Shown in pieces: positions 16,874 to 25,188 of a stretch of DNA of 40,685 nt. The number at the start of each line of letters is the position of its first letter. Within the stretch, counting starts at the first letter, position 1. The stretch is from Bacteroidaceae bacterium (GTDB lineage Bacteria; Bacteroidota; Bacteroidia; Bacteroidales; Bacteroidaceae), in contig JAFZVY010000041.1 in the NCBI GenBank assembly GCA_017617575.1, forward strand, positions 1 through 40,685. Direction: 5' to 3'. The position numbers were made by a program, and so were the translations under genes. The notes under the pieces are model-generated. The model was not told the origin of the DNA. It searched no databases and saw only the letters and a program-made list of their open reading frames with translations.

Positions 16874-16913
16874 AATAACTAAAGAACTCACTCCCTCAAA
16901 AACTTAAAGAATC

Positions 16914-17780
16914 TTGGCAACTACTCAGCTTGACATACTTGATTTGCTTGTGCTCAACCTTGGTTATGTAGAGTCACATCGCAGGTGGACGGTAAATGGT
17001 CTTGAGTCACCATTTGCCCGATTGTACTATGTCGAGAAGGGACACGGATGGCTGGAGTTGTCAGGTCAGAAGATAGAGGTCACTCCTGGACATCTGTATC
17101 TTGTACCGTCGTTTGTCAAGCATAACTATGTGTGTGAGCCAGGTTCTGGATTGTATTACCTCTTCGTGTTTGAGGAACTGAAGCATCAGACGGATTTGTT
17201 TGACATGTACGACTTCCCAGTCGAGGTGCCTGTGGAGGATGATGCACTCTTCCTCTTCCGCTATTTCTGTCGTGCCTATCCGCAACTTGCTTTGCGCCTT
17301 GAACATTCCGACCCACAGGGATATGACAATCATAAGTCGTTCTCCATGTTCTCAAGCCGTTACAGGGCTATGCACCTTTATGAGAGGGCACAGTTGCGAG
17401 GCATGGTATATATCGTGTTCTCCAAGTTCATGGTTGATGCCAAGCCTAAGGTGTGGACTGAGGATGTGCGCCTTCAGAAGGTGTTGAAGTATATCCTCGA
17501 GCATCTGGACGAGGACATAAGCATAGAGACGCTTGCCGACATAGCCTGTCTTACCAAGCCTTACCTTATACGACAGTTTAAGACAACGCTCGGAATGGCA
17601 CCTCTGCAGTTTATTACCCACAAGAAGATTGAGAAGGCGCAGCTGCTTCTTGTCACCGATTCACGTGCAATACAGGATATTGCACAGGCTGTCGGTTACT
17701 CCGATTCTTCTTATTTCGTTCGTGTGTTCAAGAAGAAGGTTGGAATGACTCCACAGGAGTATAGAACGGAGATGAAATAG
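16914..17780 (+). CDS. AraC family transcriptional regulator
   Basis: A 288-residue regulator. The N-terminal part (about 20-90) is cupin-like (FARLYYVEKGHGWLELSGQ, PGHLYLVPSFV), likely to sense a small molecule. The C-terminal part (about 185-288) holds two helix-turn-helix motifs, with DEDISIETLADIACLTKPYL and IQDIAQAVGYSDSSYFVRVF ending in GMTPQEYR. Translation appears to start at TTG 16914, because TAA at 16905 closes the frame upstream and no ATG is available. It lies upstream of the FadL-like gene and may control it, or it may act elsewhere; the target is unknown. Confidence 0.92.
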   Translation: MATTQLDILDLLVLNLGYVESHRRWTVNGLESPFARLYYVEKGHGWLELSGQKIEVTPGHLYLVPSFVKHNYVCEPGSGLYYLFVFEELKHQTDLFDMYDFPVEVPVEDDALFLFRYFCRAYPQLALRLEHSDPQGYDNHKSFSMFSSRYRAMHLYERAQLRGMVYIVFSKFMVDAKPKVWTEDVRLQKVLKYILEHLDEDISIETLADIACLTKPYLIRQFKTTLGMAPLQFITHKKIEKAQLLLVTDSRAIQDIAQAVGYSDSSYFVRVFKKKVGMTPQEYRTEMK

Positions 17781-17853
17781 GATTTTGTTTTAATAAAGTA
17801 GGACAAAATTGACGTATTGAACAATAAAAAGCTATTTTTCATTAAATTTATTC

Positions 17854-17883
17854 TTACAATTGGGATAAAGTATCGTACCTTTG
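17854..17883 (+). promoter_or_regulatory. Promoter of the OmpP1/FadL-like gene
   Basis: TTA at 17854-17856, 19 nt, then TACCTTTG at 17876-17883. One base differs from the Bacteroidetes consensus in the -33 box. It is 38 bp upstream of the start codon. Confidence 0.65.
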
Positions 17884-17920
17884 TGTCAAATTAATATAAA
17901 GTGTTAAGGTAAAAACTATT

Positions 17921-19252
17921 ATGAACAAAATCTCAATTGTGGCATCAGCAATGATGCTTACAGCGTCTTCAGCATTCGCTGGAGGACTTATGACCAATAC
18001 TAATTATCACATTGCTTTTGACCGTATGATGGCTCGTGGTGCATCATTCGACATTGATGCCGCTTACAGCAATCCTGCCGGTCTTGCATGGGGACACGAA
18101 GGCTTCCAGCTTTCTCTTAACTTCCAGAAGCCTTGGCAGAATCGTGACATCACAACTAATATCCCTAATTTCTTGGGTGGTGACTATATGAACAACACCA
18201 AGTTTGAGGGTAAGGCATCTGCTCCAATCGTTCCAGCACTCTTCGCTTCATACAAGAAGGACAAGGTTGCTGTATCTGCCATGATTGGTATCGTTGGTAG
18301 CGGTGGCTTCGTAGAGTACGAGAACGGTGTGCCTATGTTCAATGCTCTCGTTATGGCAGGATTGGCAAATAATGGCGTTTCTCCAAAGATGTACACTATT
18401 GACTCTAACGTTAAGGGTAAGCAGTATATATATGGTGCACAATTGAACTTTACATATAAGTTTACAGATTACTTGGCTGGTGCTGTAGGTGTTCGTGCCA
18501 ACTACTATGATGGTTATAGCCGTGTAAATTTGCGAACAATTGTGAATCCTATGTATAGTGCGGTTATCCCAGAGATTAGTAAGGAACTCGACTGCACACA
18601 GCGTGGATGGGGCTTTGCTCCTATCGTCAGCCTTGACTATCACCAAGGACCTGTTACTGTTGCTGCACGTTATGAGTTCCGCACAAAGATTAACACAAAG
18701 AACGAGACAACAAAGATGCCAGATGGTCTTCCAGCAAGTCTTACTGCACCATACGAGGATGGCAACCACGTTCGTTACGATATGCCAGCACTCCTTTCTG
18801 TTGCAGTTGGCTATGAGTTCACTCCAAGCCTTCGTGCTACAGCAGAGTATCATTTCTTCGATGATAAGAATGCTAAGATGGCAGGTGACCGTCAGAAGAC
18901 TCTTACTGGTGGTACTAATGAGTACCTTCTCGGTGTGGAGTATGACATCAACGAGAAGTTCACAGTTTCATGTGGTGGTCAGCGTACAGACTACGGTCTC
19001 TCTGACGACTACGAGCAGCACACATCATTTGCTTGCGACAGCTATAGCGTAGGTCTTGGTGGTGCATGGAACATCACAGACAAGATTCGTCTCAATGCAG
19101 GTTACTTTGTAACTATCTATAGCGACTATACAAAGGAATATACAGCGGAGAAAGGTGGTTACCTCGGTAACCCTGAAGCGGTTTTCCCTGGTACAGACAC
19201 CTTCTCACGCACTAACCACGTTGTAGGTATAGGTATCGACTATAAGTTCTAA
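17921..19252 (+). CDS. FadL/OmpP1-type outer-membrane transport protein
   Basis: A 443-residue exported beta-barrel with a signal peptide (MNKISIVASAMMLTASSAFA) followed by GGLMTNTNYHIAFDRMMARG and YSNPAGLAW, the N-terminal hatch pattern of OmpP1/FadL proteins. Many alternating strands follow and the chain ends in GIGIDYKF with a terminal aromatic residue, as outer-membrane barrels do. The family carries hydrophobic compounds such as fatty acids or aromatic molecules; the cargo here is unknown. It has its own promoter and a terminator at 19321. Confidence 0.88.
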   Translation: MNKISIVASAMMLTASSAFAGGLMTNTNYHIAFDRMMARGASFDIDAAYSNPAGLAWGHEGFQLSLNFQKPWQNRDITTNIPNFLGGDYMNNTKFEGKASAPIVPALFASYKKDKVAVSAMIGIVGSGGFVEYENGVPMFNALVMAGLANNGVSPKMYTIDSNVKGKQYIYGAQLNFTYKFTDYLAGAVGVRANYYDGYSRVNLRTIVNPMYSAVIPEISKELDCTQRGWGFAPIVSLDYHQGPVTVAARYEFRTKINTKNETTKMPDGLPASLTAPYEDGNHVRYDMPALLSVAVGYEFTPSLRATAEYHFFDDKNAKMAGDRQKTLTGGTNEYLLGVEYDINEKFTVSCGGQRTDYGLSDDYEQHTSFACDSYSVGLGGAWNITDKIRLNAGYFVTIYSDYTKEYTAEKGGYLGNPEAVFPGTDTFSRTNHVVGIGIDYKF

Positions 19253-19320
19253 GTGGTGACTCTGTCATCACAAAACGACCAGAAACAACGCTTTTTTTAT
19301 ATCCATAATTCGGATTGTAT

Positions 19321-19352
19321 GGGGATGGGCTTATGCCTGTCCCCTTCTTTTT
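19321..19352 (+). terminator. Terminator after the FadL-like gene
   Basis: GGGGATGGGC and GCCTGTCCCC form a stem with two wobble pairs around TTAT, followed by TTCTTTTTG. Confidence 0.7.
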
Positions 19353-19388
19353 GCTGAAGAAGTTAATACATAGGAAACCTTGATACCC

Positions 19389-20183
19389 CTACGGTAAGTA
19401 TATATCAAGTATCTCGTATGCAGGTTCGTCCATAATGAAATGGTATGCATAGTCACGCCAAGAACGTGGAGTAAAGAAAGGTGCATGAGCCATCTTGATA
19501 TGTAGGTTACGCAGATTAATCTTGTAAGGACGTGCAAGCATCATGCAACGTTCCATTATATCAATATTCTCTGGCACATCTGGATTTATATTAAAAAACA
19601 CATTACCAATTACAATAACCTTCTTTGTATATCGCATCTGGACAGAACAGTTGTCAAGGATATAATAGTAATCATCCGTTCTATCTCCGAAACTATTGAC
19701 TCCAATAATAGTCGTAGTACCTTTATCATTTTCATCACCTTTTGCCCTGTGCATTCCGCCATTGGAAGGTATAGAATTTTCACTGAGGAAAGTGGTCTTG
19801 ACCACGTCACCTGTATATATCTTACGTCCGCGGTCATCTTTATAGCCAGTATAGAAACCAGCAAAGAGAACTGGGAATATCTTCACATCTGCAAAGACAC
19901 GAATCATTTCCATATCTCCTGTAAAGTCGAACTGGTCAACGGTAAGGTATTCTTCTGTCTCACAATCCTCACATGTCCAATAAAAGAGATGGTCACGATA
20001 AAAGAACAGGTCACATGCCAAGCCATAGCCGAAAGTACCATCAGGCTTTACATATCGCACTTCTGTAGTAAATTGATAGCCATTCACACCCTCAGCATAC
20101 ATCTCTGGGTGCATCATCCATTTCTCTACTTCCTTCTGAAAAGAAGCCGCATCACACATTACTTTTGTCTTCATATTTTTCAT
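19389..20183 (-). CDS. YopX-domain protein of unknown role
   Basis: A 264-residue protein. Residues 111-128 read YTGYKDDRGRKIYTGDVV, and a later segment is VIVIGNVFFNINPD. Both are hallmarks of the YopX family, small proteins common in phages and mobile elements. The N-terminal 100 residues contain two close cysteines (C71, C74) and resemble nothing I recognise; the C-terminal 60 residues are also unassigned. It has its own promoter-like element at 20204, a copy of the element in front of the nuclease-like gene. Coding sequence is AT-richer than its neighbours, which suggests transfer. The function of YopX proteins is not known. Confidence 0.8.
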   Translation of the reverse strand: MKNMKTKVMCDAASFQKEVEKWMMHPEMYAEGVNGYQFTTEVRYVKPDGTFGYGLACDLFFYRDHLFYWTCEDCETEEYLTVDQFDFTGDMEMIRVFADVKIFPVLFAGFYTGYKDDRGRKIYTGDVVKTTFLSENSIPSNGGMHRAKGDENDKGTTTIIGVNSFGDRTDDYYYILDNCSVQMRYTKKVIVIGNVFFNINPDVPENIDIMERCMMLARPYKINLRNLHIKMAHAPFFTPRSWRDYAYHFIMDEPAYEILDIYLP

Positions 20184-20203
20184 CGTTTAATTATTTGATG
20201 ACG

Positions 20204-20249
20204 CAAAAGTAATGAGCGATGCGGCAAAAAAGCTGCACAGTCAGGATAA
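20204..20249 (-). promoter_or_regulatory. Shared promoter/operator element, copy B (before the YopX gene)
   Basis: On the minus strand TACTTTTG (20211-20204) is a -7 box. The 42 bp from 20204 match copy A at 21257 at about 31 positions, with CGGCAAAAA and TGCACAGTC (20234-20242) identical. It occupies the 67-bp gap between the nuclease-like gene stop and the YopX gene start. Confidence 0.65.
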
Positions 20250-20250
20250 A

Positions 20251-21231
20251 TCAGCAATATTTCTTAATAAAATCTTTCCATTTCATGATTGTGTCACATA
20301 TCCATGCGAATATTTCATTCTGTCCTTTGACATTATCAAAATCCTTAAATTCATGTACCAACCAAACACTTGTTGCCTTTCCATTACCACTGTAAAAATC
20401 TATCTCACTGCCAAAAGCATTGACAATTTCATCTTTATGCTCAGATAACCTATCGAATATTCCTCGGTTATTTGGGATATAGATACCCGTCTTAACCAAG
20501 CATTCTTTTTTCCTGACAATAATAGTTGCTTTCACATCCTGATGTCCCTTTACACATAAATCGTAAGAATTCCCTGGATGTGGTTTTTGTGGACAATTGA
20601 AGTTCTCATCTGAAAAGAAATGTGGAGGAATGCTATCTGCATATTTATTGAATTCCGTCCAAAACCCCATATAAAACGTCTCCATTTCTGTCATATCCTT
20701 AAATTTCATGTCTGATGGAGCCGGACGTACAATAACGTTAAAGCGTGGAAGAATGTCGGTGGCATTAATCTTCAATAGCTGAACTTCGACAAGATAAAAT
20801 TCTACATAGTTGTCAGTCCTACGATTTAGCCAATCAACAGCCTTTCGGTGCTCTACTGTTGCCTTTGCAACAATCCATATCACAGTCGCAAATTCAGGAT
20901 CTGCAGCATCTTTAGAGTCTGCTACATTTTTACGTCCAGCGGCATAGGTTACAATCTTGCCCAAATGGTCATGATTAGTAGCCTCAAGTTGATTTTCTAT
21001 TATAACCTTTCTTTCTATTCCCTTACACTTGCCTTTCGCTACTATGTCAATTCTTTTGTTACCATCAATCGTGACTTCACATTCTGGCTCTGTAATACTG
21101 TCAAGTCCGACTTCCTCACTAAGAAGTTCCAAACCATCTTTAGCAAGCCATTGAGAAAAATCATGCTGCTCGTGCGACCACACCTCACGAAGATTCTGAA
21201 CTCGTTCTAATTTAACTATATTATATGCCAT
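20251..21231 (-). CDS. DUF4268-type protein with a PD-(D/E)XK nuclease-like core
   Basis: A 326-residue cytoplasmic protein. The N-terminal region carries RIDIVAKG (D62) followed by KVIIENQLEATNHDHLGK (E79, Q81), the D...E-x-Q pattern of a PD-(D/E)XK nuclease fold. A segment NVIVRPAPSDMKFKDMTEME precedes a C-terminal DUF4268-like region (MGFWTEFNKYADS, IYIPNNRGIFDRL, WLVHEFKDFDN). Proteins of this type occur in defence and restriction settings, but no methyltransferase is adjacent. It is divergent from the WYL regulator with about 95 bp between starts. Nuclease activity is inferred from the motif only. Confidence 0.82.
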   Translation of the reverse strand: MAYNIVKLERVQNLREVWSHEQHDFSQWLAKDGLELLSEEVGLDSITEPECEVTIDGNKRIDIVAKGKCKGIERKVIIENQLEATNHDHLGKIVTYAAGRKNVADSKDAADPEFATVIWIVAKATVEHRKAVDWLNRRTDNYVEFYLVEVQLLKINATDILPRFNVIVRPAPSDMKFKDMTEMETFYMGFWTEFNKYADSIPPHFFSDENFNCPQKPHPGNSYDLCVKGHQDVKATIIVRKKECLVKTGIYIPNNRGIFDRLSEHKDEIVNAFGSEIDFYSGNGKATSVWLVHEFKDFDNVKGQNEIFAWICDTIMKWKDFIKKYC

Positions 21232-21256
21232 ACCTTAAAGATTTATTAAACTGGTG

Positions 21257-21305
21257 CAAAGATAAGCATCGACTCGGCAAAAATGTTGCACAGTCTCGAA
21301 TAAAT
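21257..21305 (-). promoter_or_regulatory. Shared promoter/operator element, copy A (between nuclease-like and WYL genes)
   Basis: On the minus strand TATCTTTG (21264-21257) is a -7 box for the nuclease-like gene. The upstream part with CGGCAAAAA and TGCACAGTC (21287-21295) matches copy B at 20204. On the plus strand TATTTTTG at 21309-21316 would drive the WYL gene almost without a leader, so the element lies between both promoters. Confidence 0.65.
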
Positions 21306-21325
21306 TCATATTTTTGCAAAAAAAA

Positions 21326-22240
21326 ATGAATATGGAAAATACTTTGCAACGTTACATTTGGCTGTACAATACAATAAAGAGAGCAAACGGAATCACTCTT
21401 AAAGAAATCAACGAGCGATGGAAGACATGCCGTCATAATGATGACGGTAAGGAGATTGCACGTAGGACATTCAACGACCATCGGCATAAAATGGAAGAAT
21501 GTTTCGGCATTATAATTGAGTGCAACAAAAGCAATAATACGTATTATATTAAAGACGAGCCTCATGGTTACGAAAGAAATATCCGCGACTGGCTCATCAA
21601 AAGCTTGGAGACTTGTTCTATAATACGTGAATCTGAAAATATACAGAATAAGATTGCGCTGGAAAACATACAATCGGATGGAGAATTCTTGATAGATGTT
21701 GTTCTTGCACTTCGAGAAAACAAAGTTATAACTTTTGAATACCATAGTTTCAGCAGAAACCACTCTACCCAACACACGCTAAAGCCTCTTGCATTAAAGC
21801 TGTTTCGACAAAGGTGGTACGTCATCGGCCAGCACCTCGACGACGACAAGATTCGTATCTTCTCCCTTGACCGCATAGAACAACTTATAATAGAAGCAAA
21901 GACATTCATCTATCCATCCGACTTCGATGTAAACTATTACTACAACGAATCATTCGGTATAATCATCGAAGATGGAGTACAAAGTGAACGTGTTCGCCTG
22001 AAAGTAAACAGCAGTCAAGTTCGCTATTTGGAGACCTTGAAATTACACCATTCTCAAAGAGTAATAGAAAACACACCGACATATTCAATCTTTGAGTACA
22101 AGCTCAAGCCCACATACGATTTCATTCAAGAAATCATGTCACACCTTGATGACGTTGAAATTTTGGAACCAAAATCACTAAGAGACGAGATACGACAGAT
22201 TGTAAAAAGACTGTACGAGAAATATAATGATGGTGAATAA
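21326..22240 (+). CDS. WYL-domain transcriptional regulator
   Basis: About 304 residues from the ATG at 21326 (another ATG at 21332; a TTG at 21314 lies in the promoter and was not chosen). The N-terminal 100 residues look like a winged helix (TLQRYIWLYNTIKRANGI, ARRTFNDHRHKMEE). The middle holds the WYL domain, with VITFEYHSFSR and RWYVIGQHLDDDKIRIFSLD, thought to bind a ligand such as nucleic acid or a nucleotide. The C-terminal part resembles the WCX region. WYL regulators such as BrxR and CapW repress phage-defence genes. Divergence from the nuclease-like gene and the duplicated element suggest it controls both neighbours. Confidence 0.9.
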   Translation: MNMENTLQRYIWLYNTIKRANGITLKEINERWKTCRHNDDGKEIARRTFNDHRHKMEECFGIIIECNKSNNTYYIKDEPHGYERNIRDWLIKSLETCSIIRESENIQNKIALENIQSDGEFLIDVVLALRENKVITFEYHSFSRNHSTQHTLKPLALKLFRQRWYVIGQHLDDDKIRIFSLDRIEQLIIEAKTFIYPSDFDVNYYYNESFGIIIEDGVQSERVRLKVNSSQVRYLETLKLHHSQRVIENTPTYSIFEYKLKPTYDFIQEIMSHLDDVEILEPKSLRDEIRQIVKRLYEKYNDGE

Positions 22241-22329
22241 GTGGTCTTATTTATGTTTCGTTAGTGGCACTAACTGGTGATTTGTCGAATAACAAATCCT
22301 ATGTCTTCTATGAAAATTTGGAGTGTTGG

Positions 22330-22363
22330 GATGTGCCAATTTCTTTCTGTTTCTTGGCACATC
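22330..22363. terminator. Inverted repeat between the convergent WYL and DUF2809 genes
   Basis: GATGTGCCAA and TTGGCACATC form a perfect 10-bp stem with a 14-nt loop. It lies between two convergent genes and could stop transcripts from either side, although no long T-run follows. Confidence 0.45.
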
Positions 22364-22448
22364 TTATGATTAAACATTATGTTTAGGAAGCGTAAGTATT
22401 ATGATTAGGGTGGATAAGTATGGTTCTTTTCTGTGCGTACTATGCTTA

Positions 22449-22823
22449 TTACTCACCGCCACTTGGCTCTATTGCCTTATACACGAGATATATGCAGACG
22501 ATGCCGATGGTGAGGGCAACCAAGTCAATCCATAGGAAGCCTTGACCGAGCATCATGTGACCGATGAAGGTGGTGCGGAAAGTCGTGAGCCATTGCCATG
22601 TTATGAGTTGCGAGAACTCTGTGAGGTAGGAATGGATGAGGCTCACGATGGCTACGGTATTTAGGTTCCGTCTTACCAGTATGATGTGCCAGATGCAGAA
22701 CACCATCATTGCCCAGAGTGCATCACCTGTCTCTTCTGTTAGCCAGTCGATGTGGCGTGAAAGGAGTCCCAAAGGGATGAGTATGGCAATGGCTATCAAT
22801 GATGTCAGGATACGTCTTTTCAT
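22449..22823 (-). CDS. DUF2809 family small membrane protein
   Basis: A 124-residue inner-membrane protein with four hydrophobic segments, from the ATG at 22823; the in-frame GTG at 22841 lies in a palindromic repeat. HIDWLTEETGDALWAMMVF and WLTTFRTTFIGHMMLGQGF are typical of DUF2809. No function is known. Next on the same strand upstream is the thioesterase, 200 bp away across a repeat. Confidence 0.75.
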   Translation of the reverse strand: MKRRILTSLIAIAILIPLGLLSRHIDWLTEETGDALWAMMVFCIWHIILVRRNLNTVAIVSLIHSYLTEFSQLITWQWLTTFRTTFIGHMMLGQGFLWIDLVALTIGIVCIYLVYKAIEPSGGE

Positions 22824-22833
22824 GATGGTTGTT

Positions 22834-23023
22834 AGACCCACCCTAACCCTCCCTACAGGGAGGGGACGGAGTTACTATGTCTGCTTACTTATCAGCGATG
22901 GGGCATTCTTTTTCCCCTCCCTATAGGGCGAATGAGGGCGCAGAAGAGAGACTAAATGTCTTTTTGTCCCGAAATGAGGGGAGAACAGTGCCATGTTCGA
23001 CGGTGGTTGGTTAGGGTGGGTCT
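22834..23023. repeat. Inverted repeat pair with inner CT-rich hairpins
   Basis: AGACCCACCCTAA (22834-22846) and its perfect complement TTAGGGTGGGTCT (23011-23023) bound about 190 bp that include CCCTCCCTACAGGGAGGGG and GTTAC, as in the CT-rich family. It fills the gap between the DUF2809 gene and the thioesterase stop. No gene is seen inside it. Confidence 0.7.
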
Positions 23024-23025
23024 CT

Positions 23026-23412
23026 TTACTCCTTTGCAAAGAGTTTTGGGTAGCGTTCTGTGATTTTGACTGGTCGTCCGTTCTCCATGAAGCAGTGGGT
23101 GGACTTGCCAGTGAATACTATGTCGTCGCCCTTGCGACCGATGTAGTTGAATGAGAACTTCAGGGCAGACACCTCGCCAAGGTTTATCTCTATGCGTATC
23201 TCGTCCTGAAAGGTGGTGCTCTTCTTGTATTGACAACGTACGTCGATGACAGGTGAGACGATGCCATCTGCCTCTATCTTCTCGTAGCCGTAGCCGATGC
23301 GGTCGAGGAAATCGACGCGAGCCTCTTCCATGAAGCGGATATAGTTGGAGTGGTGAGTGATACCCATGCGGTCACACTCGTAGTATGTCACTTTGTGGAT
23401 GTATTCGTTCAT
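23026..23412 (-). CDS. Hotdog-fold acyl-CoA thioesterase (YbgC/FadM-like)
   Basis: A 128-residue cytoplasmic thioesterase of the 4-hydroxybenzoyl-CoA thioesterase family. The start YYECDRMGITHHSNYIRFME carries the catalytic aspartate of the conserved YxxxDxxG..H.NY motif. Its length is normal. It would hydrolyse short acyl-CoA or acyl-ACP thioesters; substrate not evident. It has a -7-like box (TAACTTTG on the minus strand at 23531-23524) and a leader that can fold (23430-23500). Confidence 0.9.
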   Translation of the reverse strand: MNEYIHKVTYYECDRMGITHHSNYIRFMEEARVDFLDRIGYGYEKIEADGIVSPVIDVRCQYKKSTTFQDEIRIEINLGEVSALKFSFNYIGRKGDDIVFTGKSTHCFMENGRPVKITERYPKLFAKE

Positions 23413-24012
23413 ATTTAATCTGTTTCAGATTTCAAATTTATAATCTATGCGTCCCGAACGCTACGTCCCCGAAGGCATCGATTTGAGATTATAGATTTGA
23501 CGTTTAATTCCAATATTTCGGTGCAAAGTTAATGTTTTTATGTCAGAATCTGTTGTGGGGATAAGAATAATAGTATGTGTGACTAAACAAAATGTGAACA
23601 AAATGTTGCATGATTCTCACAAAAAATATATACCTTTGCTTTTGGTTACTTGATAATTTGGGAAACGAAAATTAAGAATATTAAGGAAAATTATTGTTTC
23701 TTAAAAAACACAGAGGACACAGAGAACTCAGAGGGCAAGATTAAATTGTTTTCTTTTGTTTTTCCAATTGGCGCACGATGCGCAGGAAAGGAATAATGTG
23801 AAGATTTCCTCCCTACGGTCAGAGAGAATAGTTGGATTAAAGGTTGGTAAGATTACCTTCGGTGAGAAAAGTTGGTAATTTAGTCGCCCATGGCGACGGG
23901 TTCTAAAAAATCTTTATGCCAAATTTTCTTTAATTTTTTTAATTTTCGTTCTTAAAAAGATGTCAGCGAAAATGAACATGATGTTTAACTTGAAAATAAA
24001 AACAGAATAGAT
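23413..24012. repeat. 600-bp gap with mosaic repeats and a promoter
   Basis: Between the divergent thioesterase and udp genes. It holds an inverted repeat CAAATTTATAATCTAT with GATTATAGATTTG (about 23432-23499), a plus-strand -7 box TACCTTTG at 23631-23638, then repeat modules: CACAGAGGACACAGAG (23709), CTCCCTACGGTCAGAGAGAA (about 23810), GATTACCTTCGGTGAGAA (23850) and TAGTCGCCCATGGCGACGG (23880). The last three recur in 39885-40180. No gene is seen. Confidence 0.65.
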
Positions 24013-24888
24013 ATGAAAAAGTATTTTGCACCATCAGAACTTATCATAAATGAGGATGGCTCAGTGTTCCATCTCCATGTACGTCCAGAGCAGATAGCTC
24101 ATAAGATTATTCTCGTAGGCGACCCTGGTCGTGTACCTCTCGTGGCTTCTCACTTCGACAACATCGAGTGCGACATACAGAGCCGTGAGTTCCGTACCAT
24201 CACTGGTACGTTCAAGGGCAAGCGTGTGTCTTGTGTCTCTACTGGTATTGGTTGCGACAATATAGACATCGTGATGAATGAGCTTGATGCACTCGTGAAC
24301 ATTGACTTCAACACTCGTGAGGAGAAGGATAGCCTTACTTCACTTGAGATTGTACGTGTGGGTACTTGTGGCGGTCTCCAGCCATATACTCCTGTGGGTA
24401 CGTTCGTACTCTCTGAGAAGAGCATCGGTTTCGACGGTCTCCTCAATTTCTACGCTGGACGTAACGAGGTGTGCGACCTTGCCTTTGAGGAGGCATTTAA
24501 GGCACACATGCAGTGGAACCCTCTCAACTGTGATCCTTACGTTATTGATGCTAACCCAGAGCTTACTGCACGTATATGTGGCGATGGCGACTGTGTTAAG
24601 GGCGTCACTATCGCTTGTGGTGGATTCTTCGGTCCACAGGGACGTGAGCTTCGTGTTCCACTTGCCGACCCAAAGCAGAACGAGAAGGTGGAGTCATTTG
24701 AGTACAATGGCTACCGCATCACTAACTTCGAGATGGAATCATCTGCCCTCGCTGGTCTTGCACGTCTTCAGGGACACCGTGCCACAACGGTATGCATGGT
24801 TATTGCCAACCGCCTTATCAAGGAGGCAAACACTGGATATAAGAACACTATCGACAACCTGATTAAGTTGGTTGTGGAGAGAATCTAA
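24013..24888 (+). CDS. udp: Uridine/nucleoside phosphorylase
   Basis: A 291-residue cytoplasmic enzyme that splits uridine or a related nucleoside with phosphate for pyrimidine salvage. Family signatures are ILVGDPGRVPLVASHF, STGIGCDNIDIVMNEL and NFEMESSALAGLA, the PNP/UDP family 1 pattern. The length suits the longer Bacteroidetes uridine phosphorylases. It appears monocistronic, with repeat-rich gaps on both sides. Exact base preference cannot be read from the sequence. Confidence 0.9.
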   Translation: MKKYFAPSELIINEDGSVFHLHVRPEQIAHKIILVGDPGRVPLVASHFDNIECDIQSREFRTITGTFKGKRVSCVSTGIGCDNIDIVMNELDALVNIDFNTREEKDSLTSLEIVRVGTCGGLQPYTPVGTFVLSEKSIGFDGLLNFYAGRNEVCDLAFEEAFKAHMQWNPLNCDPYVIDANPELTARICGDGDCVKGVTIACGGFFGPQGRELRVPLADPKQNEKVESFEYNGYRITNFEMESSALAGLARLQGHRATTVCMVIANRLIKEANTGYKNTIDNLIKLVVERI

Positions 24889-25188
24889 CTTTAAATTCAT
24901 AATTCATAATTCAAAATTTAGAATTGTGGTAGTACGCTCCTTCAAGGATTAAAAGACATTTTGAAACACAGAGGACACGGAGGGCACTGAGGAGGATTTT
25001 TAATTGACAATTGAAAATTAACAATTAACATGCAGGTTCTCACATTTTGAATTTTGCATTTTGAATTTTTAATTCAACTCTGTGTCCTCTGTGTTGAAAC
25101 ATTTTTCTAAACAAATAAGCGAATAATCATTCGTCTTTTTACTCCTTCTTACTTCTTCTAACTCCCTTTTACTCCACAAAGAAAAAAC
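24889..25188. repeat. 300-bp repeat-only gap with inverted CACAGAGGACAC ends
   Basis: GAAACACAGAGGACACGGAG (about 24963) and its inverted partner, TCTGTGTCCTCTGTGTTGAA (25078), bound low-complexity AATTGAAAATTAACAATT and TTTTGAATTTTGC units. The CACAGAGGACAC module also occurs at 23709 and 26166. No gene is seen. Confidence 0.65.

Noticed and set aside
20212-20448. Small plus-strand frame at the end of the nuclease-like gene
   Set aside because: It starts inside the shared control element and is antisense to the conserved C-terminal part of the DUF4268-type protein.
22241-22448. A small RNA gene between the WYL and DUF2809 genes
   Set aside because: Only a 10-bp inverted repeat is visible; no promoter or conserved fold supports an RNA gene.
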